Positions 1-7,996 of a DNA stretch of 64,000 nucleotides are shown here, in pieces. A program made the position numbers and the translations under genes. Origin of the DNA: Macellibacteroides fermentans (lineage in GTDB: Bacteria; Bacteroidota; Bacteroidia; Bacteroidales; Tannerellaceae). Under the pieces are notes generated by a model. The model was given only the letters and a program-made list of their open reading frames with translations. It was not told the origin of the DNA and searched no databases. Position 1 is the first letter of the stretch; each line of letters opens with the position of its first letter. The stretch is taken from positions 186,001-250,000 of the forward strand of contig NZ_JACCCY010000001.1 in NCBI RefSeq assembly GCF_013409575.1, given 5' to 3'.

Positions 1-529
1 TGTAGATGCTAATGGAGCGTTTAGTCCGGGAGAGGCTATGGATAAATTAAATAGACTGGCTGAGCTGGAAATTCACTCTATTGAACAACCAATCAGAAAC
101 GGACAGTGGGATGAAATGGCAAAGTTAGCATCAATCTCTCCTGTTCCAATTGCATTGGATGAAGAGTTGATTGGAGTTAATTGCTTGACAGAAAAAAAGA
201 AATTGCTTACCAACATAAAACCTCAGTATATTATATTAAAGCCATCTTTACATGGTGGATTGGTGGGAGCTGAAGAATGGATAAAAGAAGCTACCAATTT
301 AAATATTGATTGGTGGATAACTTCAGCATTGGAATCAAACATAGGATTAAATGTTATTGCTCAGTGGACAGCTTCTCTAGGTGTTGAATCGCCTCAAGGG
401 TTAGGTACTGGAGCGTTATATGAGAATAATTTACCTATGCCCTTGGAGACTAGAGGTGATCGTCTGTGGTTTAATCCATCAGGGAAAGTTCTTAATATTA
501 ATAAGCAGCTAAACCTTAGTTGTAAATAA
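1..529 (+). CDS. menC: o-succinylbenzoate synthase MenC, C-terminal part
   Basis: Enolase-superfamily enzyme that dehydrates SHCHC to o-succinylbenzoate in menaquinone synthesis (cytosol). The reading frame is open from base 2, so the gene starts before the window. The visible part has the superfamily residues in order: VDAN (first metal Asp), IEQP (Glu), ALDE (Asp) and a later LKPS segment with the second catalytic Lys. menE follows 12 bp downstream, which supports MenC over other enolase-superfamily members. The first ATG in this frame (base 38) is internal, because the conserved VDAN motif lies upstream of it. Confidence 0.9.
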   Translation, partial: VDANGAFSPGEAMDKLNRLAELEIHSIEQPIRNGQWDEMAKLASISPVPIALDEELIGVNCLTEKKKLLTNIKPQYIILKPSLHGGLVGAEEWIKEATNLNIDWWITSALESNIGLNVIAQWTASLGVESPQGLGTGALYENNLPMPLETRGDRLWFNPSGKVLNINKQLNLSCK

Positions 530-541
530 TAATATTACGAA

Positions 542-1630
542 ATGAAGTATAATACAAACGTACATACACAGACTTTATTAGTAAACGGTATATCTTATTC
601 CAAGACTAAGTTGCCAGAAGCTTCAACTCCCGAGATGACAGAGTTGCATGACTTTTTATTGAATTGGTTTAATGATGATCTTTTTATTACTGTTCAGACT
701 TCTGGTTCTACTGGAACACCCAAAGAAATGAAAGTGAAAAAGGAGCAGATGATGAATAGTGCTTGTGCAACCTGCCGATACTTTAACCTTAATCCGAATG
801 ATCGCGTTTTGCTATGTGTGCCGTTGACCTATATAGCTGGTAAGATGATGGTTGTTAGGGCTCTAGTTGGAAAACTTGACTTACATGTTGTTTCAGTATC
901 CGGCCATCCGCTTGCTAATATATCTTTACCCATCCGTTTTGCGGCAATGATTCCACTACAGGTTTATAATTCTCTTCAAGACTCTATAGAGCGTAACCGA
1001 ATGGAAAATATTGATATTATTCTTTTAGGAGGAGGTAGAATAGATCCTGGTCTGGAAAAGGAATTAAATATATTCCGGAATTCTATATATGTTTCGTATG
1101 GAATGACTGAAACTCTTTCTCATATAGCGCTAAGAAAGATTAATGGGTTAGATGCTAGCCAACATTACATCCCTTTACCTTCTGTTAAAGTATCTCTCTC
1201 GTCGGATGAAACACTCATTATTGATGCTCCGCTTGTCTGCGAAAACAAATTGATTACAAATGATATCGCTGTGATTTATTCGGATGGGAGCTTTGATATC
1301 CTGGGTCGAAAAGATAATATTGTTAACACTGGTGGTATAAAAATACAAATTGAACTGCTGGAGGAAGAATTAAAACCAATTATCCCCCACCCTTTTGCTA
1401 TATCTTCCGTTCCCCATCTTAAGTATGGAGAAGCATTGGTTTTACTGGTTGATGGAAAAATAGATGAAGAGGCTTTTCTATTCAAAATAAAGAAAAGCTT
1501 GCCTACGTATCAGATTCCAAAGCAGATCATTGAAGTTGATGAAATACCATATACATCTACTGGTAAAATAAATAGAGCTGAAACTAAAATTCTTGCTCAA
1601 AAACAAATTGATTATTCTAAATTAACGTGA
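542..1630 (+). CDS. menE: o-succinylbenzoate-CoA ligase MenE
   Basis: Acyl-adenylate ligase that activates o-succinylbenzoate to its CoA ester, the menaquinone step after MenC. ANL-family motifs are clear: P-loop TSGSTGTPK (residues 53-61), YGMTET (186-191), hinge GRKD (255-258) and the C-terminal catalytic Lys in STGK (about 342). At 362 residues it is much shorter than the roughly 490-residue Bacillus enzyme; the N-terminal part is reduced, which I know as the usual Bacteroidetes form. It starts 12 bp after menC and ends 5 bp before the next ATG, so it sits inside an operon. Confidence 0.9.
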   Translation: MKYNTNVHTQTLLVNGISYSKTKLPEASTPEMTELHDFLLNWFNDDLFITVQTSGSTGTPKEMKVKKEQMMNSACATCRYFNLNPNDRVLLCVPLTYIAGKMMVVRALVGKLDLHVVSVSGHPLANISLPIRFAAMIPLQVYNSLQDSIERNRMENIDIILLGGGRIDPGLEKELNIFRNSIYVSYGMTETLSHIALRKINGLDASQHYIPLPSVKVSLSSDETLIIDAPLVCENKLITNDIAVIYSDGSFDILGRKDNIVNTGGIKIQIELLEEELKPIIPHPFAISSVPHLKYGEALVLLVDGKIDEEAFLFKIKKSLPTYQIPKQIIEVDEIPYTSTGKINRAETKILAQKQIDYSKLT

Positions 1631-1635
1631 TTATT

Positions 1636-3594
1636 ATGAAATATCATTACATTATTTTAGCCTTATTTCTCTCTACTTATGTATCATACGGGCAAGATTG
1701 GCTTGTTCAAAAAAAAATTGTAGAGAAACAGAAAGTTTATGCCTCTCATAATTGTGTAACACTTGCTGACAGCACTAATGTTACTGTACAACCAAACGGC
1801 TCTGGATCTTTTTCAATCTATAAAACGATTCTGATTCAAAACCGAGAAGGTGCATTAAAAAATCGTGTCATAATATATGATTATGACCCTCTTACTGCTT
1901 TTGCATCGTTCTCATATGCAACAATATACCGAGCGAACGGAGATATAATCAACCTGGATGTAACACAAGCAAAAGATTATGTTGCACCGGCAAGGGCAAT
2001 ATATTGGGGTGCTCGCCAGATTATGCTTGAAGTTGGCAGACTCTATCCCGGTGATGTGGTTGAATACAAGATTGAGAAAAAGGGGTTTACCTATGCTTTA
2101 TTAACTTCTATGGATGAAAATGACGAACGTTTTATACCTCCGATGCGTGGTCATTTTTATGATATTGTCCCTTTTTGGAATGATGAACCTACTGTAAAGA
2201 AAGTATACAGGGTTTCAATGCCTGCGGAGAAGGATATGCAGTTTGAATTCTATCAAGGAGAGTGTTCAAGTTCCGTACGAATGGAAGGTGACAGAAAAAT
2301 ATATAGCTTCAAAAAAGAAAATATCATGCCTTTCCCGAAAGAAGCCAATATGGTAGATCTTTTCGATGTAGCACCCAAATTGATGATGTCAAGTACTCCA
2401 AAGTGGGAAGATAAATCTCTTTGGTTTAACAAAACCAACGAAGATTATGGCAGTTTCGAAGCTTTACCTGAAGCTCAGAAAAAAGTGGATGAAATTATAA
2501 AAGGTAAGAAAACTGAAATGGATAAAATCGCGGCATTAACCCATTGGGTGGCCGATAATATCCGCTATTCTGGAATTTCTATGGGAAAAGGTGAAGGCTA
2601 TACACTTCATAACACAAAAATGAATTTTACAGATCGCTGTGGAGTCTGTAAGGATATCGCAGGCACACTGATATCATTCCTCCGAATGGCTGGCTTTGAA
2701 GCTTATCCGGCAATGACAATGGCGGGTAGCAGAGTTGAACAGATTCCTGCCGATCATTTTAATCATTGCGTAGCTGTTGTTAAACTATCAAATGGAACTT
2801 ATATGCCCCTCGATCCAACCTGGGTGCCATTTCTACGTGAGCTTTGGAGTAGTGCAGAGCAACAACAAAATTATCTTCCAGGTGTACCTGAGGGTTCCGA
2901 CTTGAAGATTACACCGGTTTCACCTCCTGAAAATCATTATATTAGAATTAACTCTCAAACGTCTTTGCTTACAAATGGGACATTGAAAGGGAAATTTACA
3001 GTTACAGCAGAAGGGCAAAGCGATGGAGTGGTAAGACGAATTTTCACCAGGGGATTTCAATCAGAATGGTACAATGCTCTTGAACGTGAATTATTAAATG
3101 TATCGCCTCAGGCTAAGTTGGTAAATGTGGATTATGGTAAAGATCCCAGAGATTACCAATCGGGACCGATCAAAATTACTTATACATTCGAGATTCCAAA
3201 CTATGCATTGATGGGCGAAGATGTAATTGTCTTTAAACCTCTAACTATGAATAATCTATATAATAGTGTAAAAACATTTTTAAGAATAAATACTGAAATT
3301 TCTGAGCGTTCATATGCTTTTAAGGATGCATGCTCTCGTTTAGTAGAGTTGGATGAACAAATTATAATACCCAAAGGATATCGTTTAATTCCAATAAAGA
3401 ATATGCAGTCAACTCAGACTAGTCCGGTAGCTGACTTTAACGGGAGTATTTCTTTTGAAAACAATCAGATTAAGATTCAGCAGAAGCTTGCACTAAAAAA
3501 ACGTGTTTATGAGGCTGGCGATTGGGATAGCTTTCGTAAAGCAGTAAATGAACATAAGTCTTTTGGAGAATCTTTGATTATAAAAAAATTATAA
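1636..3594 (+). CDS. exported DUF3857 / transglutaminase-like protein
   Basis: Secreted or periplasmic protein with a signal peptide (hydrophobic residues about 5-15, cleavage after SYG), an N-terminal DUF3857-like beta domain and a transglutaminase-like papain-fold core. The triad can be read: Cys338 in GVCKD, His377 (or His374) in HFNH and Asp393 in LDPTW. Family members act as proteases or transglutaminases, or just bind; the substrate is unknown. A GTG at 1627 overlaps the menE stop, but I prefer the ATG at 1636 because it directly precedes the signal peptide. Probably co-transcribed with menE and with the paralogue downstream (18-bp gap). Confidence 0.8.
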   Translation: MKYHYIILALFLSTYVSYGQDWLVQKKIVEKQKVYASHNCVTLADSTNVTVQPNGSGSFSIYKTILIQNREGALKNRVIIYDYDPLTAFASFSYATIYRANGDIINLDVTQAKDYVAPARAIYWGARQIMLEVGRLYPGDVVEYKIEKKGFTYALLTSMDENDERFIPPMRGHFYDIVPFWNDEPTVKKVYRVSMPAEKDMQFEFYQGECSSSVRMEGDRKIYSFKKENIMPFPKEANMVDLFDVAPKLMMSSTPKWEDKSLWFNKTNEDYGSFEALPEAQKKVDEIIKGKKTEMDKIAALTHWVADNIRYSGISMGKGEGYTLHNTKMNFTDRCGVCKDIAGTLISFLRMAGFEAYPAMTMAGSRVEQIPADHFNHCVAVVKLSNGTYMPLDPTWVPFLRELWSSAEQQQNYLPGVPEGSDLKITPVSPPENHYIRINSQTSLLTNGTLKGKFTVTAEGQSDGVVRRIFTRGFQSEWYNALERELLNVSPQAKLVNVDYGKDPRDYQSGPIKITYTFEIPNYALMGEDVIVFKPLTMNNLYNSVKTFLRINTEISERSYAFKDACSRLVELDEQIIIPKGYRLIPIKNMQSTQTSPVADFNGSISFENNQIKIQQKLALKKRVYEAGDWDSFRKAVNEHKSFGESLIIKKL

Positions 3595-3612
3595 CCTTAT
3601 AAAGAATAAGCA

Positions 3613-5370
3613 ATGCATACTATAAATAATAAAGGAATACTACTTTCTATATTTCTAATCATAGCTCTATTTTGCCATGCTTCTGTACCCTCGGAAGCAA
3701 ATTTTATTAGATTGGAAAAAACTTTTAAATTGAATTCTGATGGAAGTCAGGAATTCAGATGCAATAAAATACTGAAGATTCATAGTCATCCTGCTATGAA
3801 CAGCACTTACGGTGAAACATTTATTGTTTACAACCCTGCATATCAAAAGCTCATCATCCATTCATCATATACAAAAATGGTAGATGGAACAATTGTAAAG
3901 ACTCCGGATAATGCGTTTAATGAAGTCTTACCTCGTTATGCATCGGGTGCAAGCGCTTATAATAATTTAAAAGAAATGGTGGTTACTCATACCGGTCTTG
4001 AGTTAGGTGCGACCATCTATCTGGACTATTCCATAATTACAAATTCGGATAGAAATCAGCAATTGGATATAAAAGAAATTCTGCAAGAAAGTTCTCCTGT
4101 CGATGAGTGTAAGATAACCATTGTAGCTCCGAAAGATAAACATCTATCTTATCAAATAACAGGTTTATCATACTTAAAGACAATCCAAAAAAACCATATT
4201 GAAGGGGATCAAAAGATATTTTCCTGTCAATTATCGAACATCCCTGCGGCATCACAAGAGTTATACCAGCCAGAAAACAATCCGATGACACCTACGCTCT
4301 GGTTGTCAGGTTATCCTTCTTTCAAAGATGCTTTATCAAATATAAAAAAAGAACTTAGTAAGGTTAGAGCATTGGAATCTGAAACTTTTGCACAGTTTAT
4401 TACAGAAAATCTAACGGATGACAAATCAAAGGCAATTGCAATTATTGATCATGTAATAAATGGAATCAGTTTAACCCCTGTTCCATTAGATAATATTGGA
4501 AACAATGTAAGAGAAGCTGATGAAGTTTTGAGGAGTACCTATGGAACTGAAGTTGAAAAAGCGAATCTTTTAGCTATAATGTTGAAGGCTGTTGACCTTC
4601 CTGCTGAAATTATTGCTGTTACTCCAAAATATGTTAATGTGGATAATTGTGGTCTGAAAGCAGTAAAGGAGTGGCTCGTAAAAACATCATTGAATGGAAA
4701 AGAAAGGTATATATCAGTAAAAACTATTTCAGCATCGCTTACACCCTTCCAGGGATCAATTTATCGAGCTTCTACACTTGATGGTAATATTTTGGATATC
4801 CCAGATCGTAAAGCAGTTCTAAATTGCACGTATGATATTAAAATTTCTACTTCCCAGGCAGATGTAAAAACAAAAATTGAAGCCGATTCTGAATTATTTC
4901 CAATTGATTTCCAAGCTTACGTTAAACAGTGGACCGGATCGAATAATGCTCAGGTTACTAATTATAATAATGGAATATTTACAATTGAATTTACTACCAC
5001 AAATAGAATAAGCAATAAAGATGAATATTTCACTTATAAACTACCAGAGATTCCTTTCTCTTCGAGAGTATTGAACAGTAAACGAAATCAGCCATTAGAG
5101 ATTCCTTATCTATCCGATGTGTTAAATGACTATCATATTTCATTATCAGATGGTATTGAATTACAATCTATACCAAGAATTAAGACAATAAATAATTCTG
5201 TTGGTACTTTTGATATAGAAACTAAAACACAGAATTCGTCTATAAGCATAAAGAAGAAATATGAAATCAAAAAACAATTGATTTACCCAAATGAATATCA
5301 GTTATTTAGAACACTGAATAATGAAAACGAGGTAAATCAAGGAAAAGAATTAATTTTTGAAATTAAATAA
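3613..5370 (+). CDS. exported DUF3857 protein, degenerate transglutaminase paralogue
   Basis: Has a signal peptide (cleavage near CHA-SVP), a DUF3857-like N-terminal region and the same overall layout as the gene before it. By-eye alignment of the core places Glu where the paralogue has catalytic Cys338, and neither the His motif nor the LDPT Asp is kept. The fold therefore seems to be present without the active site. A binding or scaffold role beside the active paralogue is inference. 585 residues; 39 bp upstream of the first GH84 gene. Confidence 0.7.
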   Translation: MHTINNKGILLSIFLIIALFCHASVPSEANFIRLEKTFKLNSDGSQEFRCNKILKIHSHPAMNSTYGETFIVYNPAYQKLIIHSSYTKMVDGTIVKTPDNAFNEVLPRYASGASAYNNLKEMVVTHTGLELGATIYLDYSIITNSDRNQQLDIKEILQESSPVDECKITIVAPKDKHLSYQITGLSYLKTIQKNHIEGDQKIFSCQLSNIPAASQELYQPENNPMTPTLWLSGYPSFKDALSNIKKELSKVRALESETFAQFITENLTDDKSKAIAIIDHVINGISLTPVPLDNIGNNVREADEVLRSTYGTEVEKANLLAIMLKAVDLPAEIIAVTPKYVNVDNCGLKAVKEWLVKTSLNGKERYISVKTISASLTPFQGSIYRASTLDGNILDIPDRKAVLNCTYDIKISTSQADVKTKIEADSELFPIDFQAYVKQWTGSNNAQVTNYNNGIFTIEFTTTNRISNKDEYFTYKLPEIPFSSRVLNSKRNQPLEIPYLSDVLNDYHISLSDGIELQSIPRIKTINNSVGTFDIETKTQNSSISIKKKYEIKKQLIYPNEYQLFRTLNNENEVNQGKELIFEIK

Positions 5371-5409
5371 TAAACGCAATTACTAAATTTAAACAAACAC
5401 AAGAAACAG

Positions 5410-7605
5410 ATGAAGAAATTTGAATTTTTTCTACTGTTGGGATTGTTGTGCCTATGCCCTAAACTTAGTGCACAACATATGCCAACGCGGGTATTTCCTA
5501 CTCCTCAGGAAATTGAAGTCACAAATCAGCCATTTATTTCAGCAGATTTTAGGATAACTGGTCTTAAATCCGTAGATTCTGTTGCAATATCTTTTTTAAA
5601 AGAGATATTGCCATTTGGCTCCACTAAAAAAGCAATTCCTATAAAGATTAGCTTATTAAAGGATAAACAAGCCGTATTACAACGTTCGGGGGCATATCGA
5701 TTGAAGATTACTGATAAAAGTATCTCCATAGAGATTAAAGATGACCGTTCTCTATTTTATGCAGTGCAAACCATCAAGCAGCTTGTTTCGAAGACAAATG
5801 ATGGAAAGATAAAACTTTATCCCTGTATGATTACGGATTATCCAGATGTTGCATACCGTGGAACTGTTGAAGGTTTTTACGGAACCCCATGGTCTTTTGA
5901 TGATCGGATTGAGCAATTACGATTTTATGGAAAAATAAAGATGAACACCTATATCTACGGGCCAAAAGATGATCCATATCACAGCTCGCCTTCATGGCGT
6001 GAACCCTATCCAGCAGCCGAAGCGAAACAAATAGAGGCTTTAGTTGCCGAAGCAAATCGTAATAAAGTAGATTTTGTATGGGCTATTCATCCAGGAAAAG
6101 ATATTCAATGGAATAAAAATGATAGTATAGCTGTTTTGAATAAATTTGAAATGATGTATGGTTTGGGTATTCGCTCTTTTGCCGTGTTTTTCGATGACAT
6201 TTCAGGAGAAGGTACACAACCTGAAAAACAGGCCGGATTACTTAATTATATCCATAATGAATTTATAAAAATAAAGAAAGATGTCAACCCGCTGATTATG
6301 TGTCCGACTGAGTACAATAAATCATGGTCTAATCCTAAGCCCAATACCTATCTTGATATTCTGGGAGAAAAGCTTGATCCTTCAATTCTAGTAATGTGGA
6401 CGGGCGACAGGGTTGTGGGAGATATTACATTGGAAGGCTTAAACTGGGTTAATACACGAATTAAGCGAAATGCATTTGTTTGGTGGAACTTCCCTGTCAG
6501 TGATTATGTTAGAGACCATTTACTTATGGGCCCCTCCTATGGCCTTGATATCCATGCAAAAGATGCTATGAGTGGTTTTGTTAGTAATCCGATGGACAAA
6601 CCTGAAGCTTCCAAAGTCGGTATTTTTGGTGCAGCAATGTATGCATGGAATTTAAGTGATTATGATTCAAATAAAGAGTGGATTGCTGCATGTAACTTAA
6701 TAATGCCTGAAGCTCCAGAAGCTTTCAAAGTATTTTGTGATCACAACAGTGATCCGGGAATTAATGGACACAGATACCGTCGAGATGAATCAGTCGAAAG
6801 CAAACCTGTAGTGGAAAAATATTTAAAAGAACTATCGGAAGATAACTTTCCTCAAAAAGAATCTGAGGTACTGGCCTGTTTGTTTAAACAAATAGCAGAA
6901 ACTCCGGCTACGATAAGGGCAAAATCAACGAACGAAAGTCTCATAAAAGAAATAGACCCTTGGTTAATACAATTTGAACACTTAGGTCTTGCGGGTTCCG
7001 TTTCTCTAAAGATGGCAAGTGCCTGGAAATCAAAAAACACAAATGATGCTGAAAAGTACTATTCCGAACTAACATCATTGCTTGAGAAAATGCAGATCAT
7101 AGATAAACAATACAATCAGAATGAATGGCAACCTGGAGTCAAGACTGGCTCTTTAGTTTTAAAACCGTTCATTATAGAGTTATATCGGTTAGTTGGAGAA
7201 GATTTAAAGCTAAGTAAAAATAATAATTTGGCTACATCTATTATCTTCACAAATATAGACCAGCTGTCACTGGTACCGATAAAAACGATTGATAATGATG
7301 TTAATATAGTTCCATTACTCGAACCTATTAAAATCAAACCGGGAGAGTATATAGGAATTCTTATTGCCGCTGATAAGAAAATAGCAAAAGCTCAACTTAA
7401 TTTACCCTCTCCAACACGGGATTGGCAATGTTTGGAGTGGTCGGAAAACGGGCAAACCTGGGAACAGATAAATGGAAAAACGGAATTAATGCTCGGTAAT
7501 GAAGCCTTTTCTGTTAGTCCAAAAGCAAAGTATCTTCGTTTAAGAAACGATTCATCATCAGAACAGATATTTAACCTAAAAAACTTTAGGATTACAACAA
7601 AGTAA
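5410..7605 (+). CDS. GH84 beta-N-acetylglucosaminidase (O-GlcNAcase/hyaluronidase type)
   Basis: Exported glycoside hydrolase of 731 residues, close in length to the B. thetaiotaomicron GH84 enzyme (737). Signal peptide 1-21 (ends LSA-Q). An N-terminal GH20b-like domain (about 25-145) is followed by the TIM barrel, which opens with GTVEGFYGTPWSFDDR. The Asp pair of substrate-assisted catalysis is Asp262-Asp263 in FFDD. A helical domain and a small C-terminal beta domain (about 610-731) complete it. It probably removes terminal beta-GlcNAc from host or plant glycans in the periplasm. Last gene of the run that starts with menC; a hairpin follows. Confidence 0.92.
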   Translation: MKKFEFFLLLGLLCLCPKLSAQHMPTRVFPTPQEIEVTNQPFISADFRITGLKSVDSVAISFLKEILPFGSTKKAIPIKISLLKDKQAVLQRSGAYRLKITDKSISIEIKDDRSLFYAVQTIKQLVSKTNDGKIKLYPCMITDYPDVAYRGTVEGFYGTPWSFDDRIEQLRFYGKIKMNTYIYGPKDDPYHSSPSWREPYPAAEAKQIEALVAEANRNKVDFVWAIHPGKDIQWNKNDSIAVLNKFEMMYGLGIRSFAVFFDDISGEGTQPEKQAGLLNYIHNEFIKIKKDVNPLIMCPTEYNKSWSNPKPNTYLDILGEKLDPSILVMWTGDRVVGDITLEGLNWVNTRIKRNAFVWWNFPVSDYVRDHLLMGPSYGLDIHAKDAMSGFVSNPMDKPEASKVGIFGAAMYAWNLSDYDSNKEWIAACNLIMPEAPEAFKVFCDHNSDPGINGHRYRRDESVESKPVVEKYLKELSEDNFPQKESEVLACLFKQIAETPATIRAKSTNESLIKEIDPWLIQFEHLGLAGSVSLKMASAWKSKNTNDAEKYYSELTSLLEKMQIIDKQYNQNEWQPGVKTGSLVLKPFIIELYRLVGEDLKLSKNNNLATSIIFTNIDQLSLVPIKTIDNDVNIVPLLEPIKIKPGEYIGILIAADKKIAKAQLNLPSPTRDWQCLEWSENGQTWEQINGKTELMLGNEAFSVSPKAKYLRLRNDSSSEQIFNLKNFRITTK

Positions 7606-7996
7606 CGTATTCCTAAAGTATTAATCTATAGAGGTCGGAATTATTAATAATGATTCTGACCTCTATGCTTAAATATAGATTAAACAAATCGTAAACATTA
7701 TTAACGACCGCTTATTTAGAACATAAATAATTTCTCAATATTTAATTTATAATTATATTTGATGTGAATATAAATCCAGAATTTGCTTATTAAAAAAAAC
7801 TGTTTTTTTATTTAAAATAATACAAAACTTTCAACTACACTACAACTGTTATATTATCAAACGCAAAGGTTGATGACGTGACTTCTTTAATGATATAGGT
7901 GAGCGTTTTTCTTGTCATAACGCATGTCTAGATACTTGCTTGAGAAGCAAATGATTTTTTTCGCCATATAGTTCGTTAACTAATTTACAGCAGGTC
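7606..7996 (+). other. 391-bp intergenic leader between the two GH84 genes
   Basis: No gene seen. It holds the hairpin at 7628-7666, then very AT-rich DNA with one TAnnTTTG box (7754-7761, no good upstream partner). If that box is used, the mRNA leader would be about 230 nt. That leader contains a GCGTT/AACGC hairpin (7903-7923) and a short TTGCTT/AAGCAA hairpin followed by seven T (7936-7961). Confidence 0.4.
7628..7666 (+). terminator. hairpin after the first GH84 gene
   Basis: 14-bp stem with one G-U pair (ATAGAGGTCGGAAT against ATTCTGACCTCTAT) and an 11-nt loop, 22 bp past the stop. There is no clean T-tract, so it may stabilise the 3' end rather than terminate. Confidence 0.5.
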
